Notes under the pieces: generated by a model
Seen by the model: the letters and a program-made list of their open reading frames with translations, nothing else
Databases searched by the model: none
What the model was told of the DNA's origin: nothing
Position numbers and translations under genes: made by a program
Source: Allobosea sp.
GTDB lineage: Bacteria; Pseudomonadota; Alphaproteobacteria; Rhizobiales; Beijerinckiaceae
Direction: 5' to 3'
NCBI GenBank assembly: GCA_024231975.1
Contig: JAAEQB010000013.1
Span: 1-64,000, forward strand
Length of the DNA: 64,000 bases
Shown here: one piece after another, positions 16,574 through 23,673 of the stretch
Numbering within the stretch: the first letter of the stretch is position 1
How the letters are laid out: the number at the start of each line of letters is the position of its first letter

Positions 16574-17038
16574 ATGGGCGATGACATCTTTGAAGTCGCG
16601 CGCATCGTGCCCGATAGCGCCGACACGGTGTACGGGCTCGTCACCCTGCTGCACCCCGAGCTCACACCCGATGGCTGGGCCGCCTTCCTGCGCGATCATT
16701 CGCAGGATGGGGCAGAGCCGCGTGGAGTCTTCGCCCTTCGGGACGCGCGCGGCATGCCCCATGCCCTGTTCGGCTTCCGCGTCGCGCGCACGATCACCGG
16801 CGGCACGACGCTGGAGATCTCCGAGATCGCGATGATGCGCCTGCCCGGGACCTGCCTCGTCGACGCGCTGCTGCGCTTCGCCAACCAGCTCGCGGCACAG
16901 CTTGACCTGCCGCGCATCGCGATCTCGCTGGAACGATCGGCCGCCTGGCCGCAGGATCACGACGCGCTCAAGCGCTGCGGCTTCCAGATCGATCGCGTCA
17001 TGGTTCTCGGCCGCGCCCGGTTGGAGCCGGCGGCGTGA
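16574..17038 (+). CDS. GNAT-like acyltransferase-fold protein, unknown substrate
   Basis: A 154-residue protein. The central strand LEISEIAMMRLPG, the helix LVDALLRFANQLAAQL, and the ending SLERSAAWPQDHDALKRCGFQ are arranged like an acetyl-CoA-dependent GNAT fold, but the pyrophosphate-binding loop is not canonical (LPGTCLVDAL in place of the usual R/Q-x2-G-x-G/A). The start at 16574 is chosen because GGAG lies 11 bases before it; a GTG at 16571 is equivalent. An upstream ATG at 16511 would overlap the FNR box and is unlikely. It is probably induced at low oxygen. Confidence 0.7.
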   Translation: MGDDIFEVARIVPDSADTVYGLVTLLHPELTPDGWAAFLRDHSQDGAEPRGVFALRDARGMPHALFGFRVARTITGGTTLEISEIAMMRLPGTCLVDALLRFANQLAAQLDLPRIAISLERSAAWPQDHDALKRCGFQIDRVMVLGRARLEPAA

Positions 17039-17138
17039 TGACCTGCCAGCGGCAGCGTCTAGAGCCGCCACCGGTTCGTCGCCCACCATGCCCCCGCCGC
17101 GATGGCGACCATGGCGAGCGCGACTAGAATGGCCTCGC

Positions 17139-17336
17139 CTATCGCGCCGGCTCCTTCCGTGCGGTCATGAAACTCGCGAACCAGGCGCCTTCGCTGCTCT
17201 CGCCAGAGCCCTCGCGCTGCTCCGCCGTTACCCGGCACAGCAGCTCGATCTCTTCGAAGGACAGATCATAGAACGGCAGCAGCATCGGATTGCCGACGAT
17301 CGAGCGATCGCTCTCGGCCACAGCCTCGCCGTCCAT
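17139..17336 (-). CDS. Small hypothetical protein
   Basis: A 65-residue acidic soluble protein with no recognised family. The start at 17334-17336 is chosen because AAGGGGGAGAGG lies right before it, a strong ribosome site. The central segment LLPFYDLSFEEIELLCRV looks like an amphipathic helix pair. It is convergent with the GNAT-like gene and transcribed away from the flavin oxidoreductase gene. The function is unknown. Confidence 0.55.
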   Translation of the reverse strand: MDGEAVAESDRSIVGNPMLLPFYDLSFEEIELLCRVTAEQREGSGESSEGAWFASFMTARKEPAR

Positions 17337-17584
17337 GAACCTCTCCCCCTTAGCCATCGCATTCGAATCCGCTTCCACGGAGTGCGCCGAGGCAACAGCA
17401 ATCGCGTGCATCCCGCCACACCCAAATGGGGGGTGGGTCGGATATTATTGTTCCTCATGGTACCGATTTCGGCGAATTCGCATAGACCCCTCGGCGTCAG
17501 CGCATCTTGAACAGCGGCAAGGCCGGCGCCAGATGGCGCGGACGCCGCCAATGCGGCGCATGCACAGCCCTGGACCCGAAGCCC

Positions 17585-18619
17585 ATGCCCGCCCCTCTCC
17601 AGCTCGGTCTCGATACCTTCGGCGACGTCACCGCCGGCCCGGATGGCGTCCTGCTTCCGCATGCGCGGGTGATTCGCGACCTCGTCGAGCAGGCCGTGCT
17701 CGCCGACGAGATCGGCATCGACTTCTTCGGCGTCGGCGAGCATCACCGTGGCGATTTCGCCGTGTCCTCGCCCGAGACCGTGCTCGCCGGCATCGCCACC
17801 CGCACCAGCCGCATCCGCCTGGGCTCGGCCGTCACCGTGCTGAGCTCGGACGATCCGATCCGCGTCTTCCAGCGCTTCTCGACGGTCGATGCGCTCTCGA
17901 ACGGCCGCGCCGAGGTCATTCTCGGCCGCGGTTCCTTCACCGAATCCTTCCCGCTCTTCGGCTTCGACCTGCGCCAGTACGAACTGCTGTTCGAGGAGAA
18001 GCTCGATCTCTTCGTCGAGCTGATCCGCAAGAGGAACATCACCTGGGAAGGCTCCTTGCGCCCGCCGCTCCGTGACCAGCAGGTCTTCCCGCCTTTGGAG
18101 AAGGGCGAGCTGACGACCTGGATCGGTGTCGGTGGCAGCCCGGAATCGGTGGTGCGGGCGGCGCGCTACGACCTGCCGCTGATGCTCGCCATCATCGGCG
18201 GCCCGGCCCAGCGCTTCGCCCCTTACGCCCAGCTCTACCGCGACGCGATGGGCCGCCTCGGCCAGGCCGAGCGGCCGATCGGTGTGCATTCGCCCGGCTA
18301 TGTCGCGGCGAGCGATGATCAGGCAGCCGAGGAGTTCTTTCCCGCCTTCAAGACGATGCGCGACCGCATCGGCGCCGAGCGCGGCTGGGGTCCGCTGTCG
18401 CGCGAGGAGTTCGAGCGCGAAGTTTCGGGCGGAGCGCTCTATCTCGGTTCGCCTGAAACCGTCGCCCGCAAGATCGCCGCGACGGTGAAGGCGCTCGGCC
18501 TCCAGCGCTTCCAGCTCAAGATCAGCGCCGGCCCACTCACGCAGGACAAGCTGCTACGCTGCATTGAGCTCTATGGCCGCGAGGTCATCCCGATGGTGCG
18601 GGAGCTGCTCGCGGCCTGA
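17585..18619 (+). CDS. LLM-class flavin-dependent oxidoreductase
   Basis: A 344-residue luciferase-like TIM-barrel monooxygenase or reductase using FMN/F420-type flavin. Diagnostic stretches are LGLDTFGDV at the start, GIDFFGVGEHHRGDFAVSSP, RTSRIRLGSAVTVLSSDDP and ILGRGSFTESFPLFGFD. They match the family of probable LLM oxidoreductases with no firmly known substrate. The ATG at 17585 is used because homology to the family begins there. It is convergent with the lactonase gene and has no obvious partner. Confidence 0.88.
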   Translation: MPAPLQLGLDTFGDVTAGPDGVLLPHARVIRDLVEQAVLADEIGIDFFGVGEHHRGDFAVSSPETVLAGIATRTSRIRLGSAVTVLSSDDPIRVFQRFSTVDALSNGRAEVILGRGSFTESFPLFGFDLRQYELLFEEKLDLFVELIRKRNITWEGSLRPPLRDQQVFPPLEKGELTTWIGVGGSPESVVRAARYDLPLMLAIIGGPAQRFAPYAQLYRDAMGRLGQAERPIGVHSPGYVAASDDQAAEEFFPAFKTMRDRIGAERGWGPLSREEFEREVSGGALYLGSPETVARKIAATVKALGLQRFQLKISAGPLTQDKLLRCIELYGREVIPMVRELLAA

Positions 18620-18633
18620 AGCGCATCGAGGCG

Positions 18634-19728
18634 TCACACGGCGCCATGCGCTTCGACATAAAGCGCGTAGAGCGAGTGCGAGCTCGCCATATAGAGCCGG
18701 TTGCCCTTCGGCCCGCCGAAGCAGAGATTGGCGCAGCGCTCCGGCAGGCGGATGAAGGCGAGCGGCTTGCCGGCGGGGCTGAACACCATCACCCCGTCGA
18801 GATCCTCCGGCTTGCCGCGCAGGCCATAGACCTTGCGTCCGCCGACATCGCTCGGCTCGGCATTGAGCGCGCCGTTGCTGCCATAGCCGCACCAGAGATT
18901 GCCGTCGCGATCGACCCGGAAGCCGTCGAGCGCGCCGAAATCGGCGGCGTCGACCAGCTTGGTCTTGTTCGAGACCTTGCCCTCGGCATCGACATCGTAG
19001 CTCCAGATGCTGCGGTTCGGCGTTCCCCGCCATTCCACGACATAGAGCTTCTTCTCGTCTGGCGAGAAGGCGAGCCCGTTGGGATTGACCAGATCGGTGA
19101 TCACCGCCGTGAGCTTGCCGTCCGGCGCGAGCCGGTAGACGTTGGTCGTCGCCTGCTCGGGCTTGGCGCGTGAGCCTTCCCATTCGCCGTTGATGCCGAA
19201 GAGCGGATCGGTGAACCAGATCGTGTCGTCCGATCTGACGACGACGTCGTTCGGCGCGTTCAGGCGCTTGCCCTCGAACTTGTCGGCGAGAACCGTGATC
19301 TTGCCGTTCTTCTCGGTCCGGGTGATGCGCCGCGTCACCGAATGCTCGCAGGTGACCAGCCGGCCCTGCCGGTCGCGGGCATTGCCATTGGCGTAGTTGG
19401 CGTTCTCGCGGAAGACGGTGAAGCTGTTCTTCACCTCGTCATATTTCATGATGCGGTTGTTCGGGATGTCGCTGACCAGGAGATAGCGGCCTTCCGGGAA
19501 ATAGACCGGCCCCTCGGCCCAGCGCATGCCGCTGCCGAGCTGCTCGATCGTGCTCGAATAGATCCGGTACTTGCCGAAGCTCGGATCGAGGATCTCGACC
19601 GCCGGATCGGGATAGCGCTGGTTCGGCTTGAACGGGAAGGCTTGCGCCAGCGCCGGCGTGGCGAGCGCCGAGCCGGCCGCAGCGGCGAGCCCGCCCTTGA
19701 GCAAATGACGGCGAAACATGTCGATCAT
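18634..19728 (-). CDS. SMP-30/gluconolactonase-family sugar lactonase, exported
   Basis: A 364-residue six-bladed beta-propeller hydrolase. The N-terminus MFRRHLLKGGLAAAAGSALATPALA is a Tat-like signal, so it should act in the periplasm. Metal-site segments typical of the family are WAEGPVYFPEG, RLNAPNDVVV, NPNGLAFSPDEKKLY and LDGFRVDRDGNLW. It would open sugar lactones to aldonic acids, feeding the IlvD/Edd dehydratase encoded nearby. GGGGGA precedes the ATG. It is transcribed in the same direction as the RraA-like and Bug genes. Confidence 0.88.
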   Translation of the reverse strand: MIDMFRRHLLKGGLAAAAGSALATPALAQAFPFKPNQRYPDPAVEILDPSFGKYRIYSSTIEQLGSGMRWAEGPVYFPEGRYLLVSDIPNNRIMKYDEVKNSFTVFRENANYANGNARDRQGRLVTCEHSVTRRITRTEKNGKITVLADKFEGKRLNAPNDVVVRSDDTIWFTDPLFGINGEWEGSRAKPEQATTNVYRLAPDGKLTAVITDLVNPNGLAFSPDEKKLYVVEWRGTPNRSIWSYDVDAEGKVSNKTKLVDAADFGALDGFRVDRDGNLWCGYGSNGALNAEPSDVGGRKVYGLRGKPEDLDGVMVFSPAGKPLAFIRLPERCANLCFGGPKGNRLYMASSHSLYALYVEAHGAV

Positions 19729-19852
19729 GGCATTTCCCCCTGTGCTCTTGTTGTCATGGCTATCCGTTCGGGCGCCGCACTGGCTTCGCCCGTTTCCAAC
19801 CGCCTTCCGGCGGGTCCTGCGCCGTCACTTCAGCGACGGCCGCGCGCTTGGA

Positions 19853-20563
19853 TCACTTCCAGTCCGCCCGCCACCTGGCGAACTCGGCCTTGGTCTCGGC
19901 ATTGGCCGGGTAGAGTCCGAAGATGCCGCGCCCTTCGCGCACCTTCATCTCGACGAAGTCCTCATAGGCGGTCTGCTCATAGGTCTCGGCCGCTACCTCG
20001 TTGGCGAGATGGGAGGGGATCACGCAGACGCCCTCGCCGTCGCCGACGATGATGTCCCCGGGATAGACCGGCACGTCACCGCAGCCGATCGGCGCGTTGA
20101 TGTCGAGCGCATGGTGGTGGATCAGGTTGGTCGGGGCGCTCGGCCGGTTGTGATAGGCGGGGAAGCCGAGCGCAGCGATATCGGGGCTGTCGCGGAAGCC
20201 GCCATCCGTGACGATGCCGGCGGCGCCGCGCTGCATCAGGCGCGTCACCAGGATGCAGCCGGCCGACGCAGCACGCGCATCCTTGCGGCTGTCGATCACC
20301 ATGACATGGCCGGGCGGGCAGGTCTCGACCGCGACGCGCTGCGGATGCTGCGTGCCCTCGAACACGCTGAGATGGTCGAGGTCCTCGCGCGCCGGGATGT
20401 AGCGCAGCGTGAAGGCCTCGCCGACCATGCGGGCTGACGGGTTCAGTGGGCGAACATCCTGGATGAACTGGTTGCGCAGGCCGCGCTTGAACAGCGCCGT
20501 GGTCAGGGTCGCGGTCGAGACACGCTTCAGCTTCTCGCGGTTTTCGGGTGTCAGGGCAGTCAT
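19853..20563 (-). CDS. RraA-like aldolase/decarboxylase family protein
   Basis: A 236-residue RraA-fold protein. The core GGFRDSPDIAALGFPAY (the Gly-Gly-x-Arg-Asp motif of the HMG/CHA-aldolase active site) and the segment IGCGDVPVYPGDIIVGDGEGVCVIP are conserved. True RraA inhibits RNase E, but family members with this motif and such a context are class II pyruvate aldolases or oxaloacetate decarboxylases. Next to a lactonase, a sugar-acid dehydratase and a DapA-family lyase, a role in splitting a 2-keto acid is likely. AGGA precedes the ATG. Confidence 0.82.
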   Translation of the reverse strand: MTALTPENREKLKRVSTATLTTALFKRGLRNQFIQDVRPLNPSARMVGEAFTLRYIPAREDLDHLSVFEGTQHPQRVAVETCPPGHVMVIDSRKDARAASAGCILVTRLMQRGAAGIVTDGGFRDSPDIAALGFPAYHNRPSAPTNLIHHHALDINAPIGCGDVPVYPGDIIVGDGEGVCVIPSHLANEVAAETYEQTAYEDFVEMKVREGRGIFGLYPANAETKAEFARWRADWK

Positions 20564-20620
20564 GCGGCTTTGTCCTGTTGATCGGTCGCTAGCAGTGATG
20601 GTCCGGGCGCCATACTGGCC

Positions 20621-20702
20621 GTCATTCTCGGGCTTGACCCGAGAATCTCATGACCAGATGTCACTGGTTTCCGAGATGGTCGGGTCAAGCCCGACCATGA
20701 CG
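20621..20702. repeat. REP-like palindromic repeat, copy A
   Basis: Two adjacent palindromes: ttctcgggcttgacccgagaa and atggtcgggtcaagcccgac plus CAT, separated by a short non-palindromic part. The ends GTCAT and ATGAC are also complementary. The same arrangement recurs at 23532-23622 in the same orientation. It is intergenic, between the RraA-like and Bug genes. Confidence 0.85.
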
Positions 20703-20716
20703 CCGAACAGTGTCAA

Positions 20717-21703
20717 TCACTCGATCTTCACATTGGCCTTCTGCGCAACATCCGCCCAGCGCTTGGTCTCGCTGGCGATATGGGCGGTGAATTCGGCCTG
20801 GCTCGAGCCGACCGGATCGACGCCGAGCTTCTTGAGCTGCTCGATCACCGCCGGCTCGCGCATGATCGCCTGCGTCTCCGTGGAGAGCTTGGCGACGATC
20901 TCCGGCGGCACCTTCGACGGCGCGAAGAAGCCGTGCCAGGAACTGGCATCGTAGCCCGGAATGAACTCGGACAAGGCCGGCAGGTCCGGCGCGACGGCGA
21001 GCCGCTTCGGCGTCGCCGTCGCCAGCGCCCGAATCTTGCCGGCTTCGACATGCGGCCAGGCGATGGTGATGTTGTCGAAGGTCAGCTGGATCTGGCCGGA
21101 GAGCAGGTCCTGCGTCACCTGCCCGCTCGACCGGTAGGGCACATGCGCCATGTCGGTGCCGGTCGAAACCTTGAACAGCTCGGCCGCCATATGGGTCGAA
21201 GTGCCCGCCCCCGAGGAGCCGAAGGAGTATTTGCCGGGGTTCTTCTTCAGGAGCTCGATCAGCTCAGGCACGGTCTTCGCCGGCAGGTCGACATTGACCA
21301 TCAGCAGGTTCGGCACGCTCGCCACCTGCGAGATCGGCGCGAAGTCCTTGATGTGGTCATAAGGCATCTTGGTGTAGACGCCGGGATTGATGGCATGGCT
21401 GGAGACCGTGCCCATGGTCAGCATGTAGCCGTCCGGTTCCGCCTTCGCGACCGCAGCCGCGCCTGTGTTGCCGCCGGCCCCAACCCGGTTCTCGACGATG
21501 AACTTGCCGCCGAGGCGTGCGCCCAGCCGATCGGCCAGGATCCGGCCGAGCAGGTCGGTCGTGCCGCCGGCCGCGAAGGGCACCACGATGGTGACGACTC
21601 TGCTGCCGGGATAGCCGCTCTGCGCCCAGGCAGGCGTCGAAGCCGATGCTGCCAGAATGGCTCCGGCTCCGGCGAGCAGGCCGCGGCGTGTGATCGATGT
21701 CAT
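20717..21703 (-). CDS. Bug-family periplasmic solute receptor
   Basis: A 328-residue tripartite-tricarboxylate-type binding protein. The signal peptide is MTSITRRGLLAGAGAILAASA (twin arginine), cut after STPAWA. Family hallmarks are GYPGSRVVTIVVPFAAGGTTD, ENRVGAGGNTGAAAVAKAEPDG and KYSFGSSGAGTSTH. Bug proteins bind carboxylates for TctAB permeases, but no tctA or tctB is nearby, so it is an orphan receptor here. GGGAGG precedes the ATG. It is divergent from the GntR gene, with palindromic operator-like sequence between. Confidence 0.93.
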   Translation of the reverse strand: MTSITRRGLLAGAGAILAASASTPAWAQSGYPGSRVVTIVVPFAAGGTTDLLGRILADRLGARLGGKFIVENRVGAGGNTGAAAVAKAEPDGYMLTMGTVSSHAINPGVYTKMPYDHIKDFAPISQVASVPNLLMVNVDLPAKTVPELIELLKKNPGKYSFGSSGAGTSTHMAAELFKVSTGTDMAHVPYRSSGQVTQDLLSGQIQLTFDNITIAWPHVEAGKIRALATATPKRLAVAPDLPALSEFIPGYDASSWHGFFAPSKVPPEIVAKLSTETQAIMREPAVIEQLKKLGVDPVGSSQAEFTAHIASETKRWADVAQKANVKIE

Positions 21704-21788
21704 CCAATCCTCCCTCGTCGTTATCTCGTCCGGCCTTGCCGTTCCGGCGTCTTGCGGCCGTCTTGCTCAACTCCATAACACGCAATTC

Positions 21789-21812
21789 CAGATTTGAAAT
21801 CTGAAATTTCAG
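21789..21812. promoter_or_regulatory. Overlapping palindromes, candidate GntR operator
   Basis: CAGATTTGAAATCTG (21789-21803, palindromic around one central base) overlaps CTGAAATTTCAG (21801-21812, perfect). They lie in the gap between the divergent Bug gene (start 21703) and the GntR gene (start 21910). The position and symmetry suit the dimeric FCD-type GntR regulator made next door. Binding is inferred. Confidence 0.65.
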
Positions 21813-21909
21813 ACTTGATGTCGCTTGCGCTTTGTGATGTCTGGTGAGGCAATGGCGACAGGCCTGCCCCGGCGTCGAATCGTGCTGCTGGCCTGCCAGA
21901 GGAATTGGG

Positions 21910-22614
21910 ATGTCAAACGCGCTCGCCATCGAACCGGTCTCACCGCATCTGCTGCGCTCACTGCGCGAGCATGTGCACGAGCGCCTGCGCCGGGCGATCG
22001 TCGCGGGAAAGTTCCGTGACGGCGAGCGGCTGAACGAGCGCCAACTCGCCGACATGCTCGGCGTCTCCACCACGCCGGTGAAGGACGCGATCCGCATGCT
22101 GGAGAGCGAGGGCCTCGTTAGAACGGAAGCCCGCCGCGGCGTCTTCGTCGAGTTTTCGGCCCGGCAGGCGCTGGAGATGGCGCTCGGCCGCGCCGCGCTC
22201 GAAAGCGTCATGACCCATATCGCCGCCAACCGGATCAGCGCCGGCGAGGTCGTCGAGATGGCCCGCCTGATCGACGAGATGGCGCATGCGACTGCGCATG
22301 GCGACCTGGAAGACCTCGTCAACCTGAACGAGGCCTATCACGGCATGATCCACCGCATCTCCGGCTGCGGCTATCTCGAGCGCCGGCTCGACGGCCAGCG
22401 CATGTACGACCACGCCCAGCGCATCGCTTTGCTCGGCGAGCCCAGCGAGCGTGCCCGCGGCTTCGAGGAGCATCGCGGCATCTTCGAGGCGCTGCGCGCG
22501 CATGAGCCGGCCCGGGCCGAGCAGCGCATGCGCAGCCATATCGTGCGCTCCGCCAAGAGCCATGTGCGCCAGGTCTTCGGCGCCGATGCGGAAGGATTGG
22601 ATTACGATGAGTGA
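21910..22614 (+). CDS. GntR-family regulator, FCD subfamily
   Basis: A 234-residue repressor or activator. The winged helix spans residues 15-75 (LREHVHERLRRAIVAGKF, LNERQLADMLGVSTTPVKDA). The C-terminal all-helical FCD domain carries metal/ligand residues such as the Asn and His in LNEAYHGMIHRISG and the His in ARGFEEHRGIF and MRSHIVRS. It likely binds a sugar acid and controls the divergent Bug gene and its own operon. The ATG at 21910 has GAGG upstream. Its end overlaps the lyase gene start by eight bases. Confidence 0.93.
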   Translation: MSNALAIEPVSPHLLRSLREHVHERLRRAIVAGKFRDGERLNERQLADMLGVSTTPVKDAIRMLESEGLVRTEARRGVFVEFSARQALEMALGRAALESVMTHIAANRISAGEVVEMARLIDEMAHATAHGDLEDLVNLNEAYHGMIHRISGCGYLERRLDGQRMYDHAQRIALLGEPSERARGFEEHRGIFEALRAHEPARAEQRMRSHIVRSAKSHVRQVFGADAEGLDYDE

Positions 22615-23521
22615 CAAGGTTCGCGCCGCGCTACGCGGCATTTCCGGCGTGCACGTCACCGCCTGGAAGGGCGATGGCGAGGCCGATTGGGCGCTGACCG
22701 GCAAGATCGTCACGCGTATCGCGCAGGCCGGCATCCACAACATCGTCTCGGCCGGCAATACCGGCGAGTTCTACCCGATGACCACCGATGAGGTGGTGCG
22801 CAGCCACGCCGTCGCCGCCGAGGCCGCCGCCGGCAAGTCGCTGGTCACCGCCGGCATCGGTCGCTCGCTGCGCGAAGCGATTTCGACCGGCAAGCTCGCC
22901 GCCAAGGCCGGCTGCGATGCGGTGATGGTGCATCACCCGCTCGATCCCTTCGCCGCCCCGCAGTCGCAGGCCGACTATATCCTCGCCATCGCCGAGGCGC
23001 TGGATATTCCGCTTGTCGCCTATATCCGCTCGGATGCGATCGGCGTGAAGGACCTCGCCCGCGTCGCGACGCACCCCAATGTCGCCGGCGTCAAGTTCGC
23101 CTCGCCGAACATGATGCTGCTCGCCGAATGCGTCCGAGCCACGCAAGGATCGAGCGCCAACTGGATCTGCGGTCTCGCCGAGGGCTGGGCCGCGTCCTTC
23201 CATGCGCTCGGTGCCCGCGGCTTCACCTCCGGGCTGGTCAATGTCGCGCCGGAGCGCTCGCTGGCGATCTGGCAGGCGCTGGAGGCGAGCGATTACAACC
23301 GCGCCCGCCACTTGGTCGACGAGATCGCCGGCTTCGAGACCTTGCGGACCAAATATGGCAACGGCGCTAACGTCACCGTGGTCAAGGAAGCGCTCGGCCT
23401 GCTCGGCACCCATGTCGGCCCGGTCCGCCTGCCCGGTCTGCCGGAGCTGAACGAGGCCGAGCGCGCCGAATTGCGCAAGATCGTCGGGAGCTGGGGCAGC
23501 CAGCGCGCGGCGGCGGAGTAA
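22607..23521 (+). CDS. DapA-family (DHDPS/NAL) lyase of sugar-acid catabolism
   Basis: A 304-residue class I lyase. The pyruvate-binding loop is GNTGEFYPM and the Schiff-base Lys is in AGVKFASPN. The usual Tyr-Asn-x-Pro after the catalytic Tyr is replaced by VAYIRSD, so it is not a lysine-pathway DapA. With the adjacent IlvD/Edd dehydratase it fits a 2-keto-3-deoxy-aldonate aldolase or dehydratase, giving pyruvate plus an aldehyde or 2-oxoglutarate semialdehyde. GGAAGGA precedes the ATG, and it is translationally coupled to the GntR gene. Confidence 0.85.
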   Translation: MSDKVRAALRGISGVHVTAWKGDGEADWALTGKIVTRIAQAGIHNIVSAGNTGEFYPMTTDEVVRSHAVAAEAAAGKSLVTAGIGRSLREAISTGKLAAKAGCDAVMVHHPLDPFAAPQSQADYILAIAEALDIPLVAYIRSDAIGVKDLARVATHPNVAGVKFASPNMMLLAECVRATQGSSANWICGLAEGWAASFHALGARGFTSGLVNVAPERSLAIWQALEASDYNRARHLVDEIAGFETLRTKYGNGANVTVVKEALGLLGTHVGPVRLPGLPELNEAERAELRKIVGSWGSQRAAAE

Positions 23522-23531
23522 GGCCAAGGGC

Positions 23532-23622
23532 GTCATTCTCGGGCGAAGCGAAGCGCAGACCCGAGAATCTCATGACCGGCTAGCTGGTTTCCGAGATGGT
23601 CGGGTCAAGCCCGACCATGACG
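23532..23622. repeat. REP-like palindromic repeat, copy B
   Basis: Same two-palindrome layout as 20621-20702 and same orientation. The second half (ccgagatggtcgggtcaagc onward) is identical. The first palindrome has a longer loop (cgaagcgaagcgcag). It lies between the lyase and dehydratase genes. Confidence 0.85.
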
Positions 23623-23673
23623 CAGCTCCGGCTCAGACACTGATTAGAACACCAAAAATTCGAGGAAACGCCG

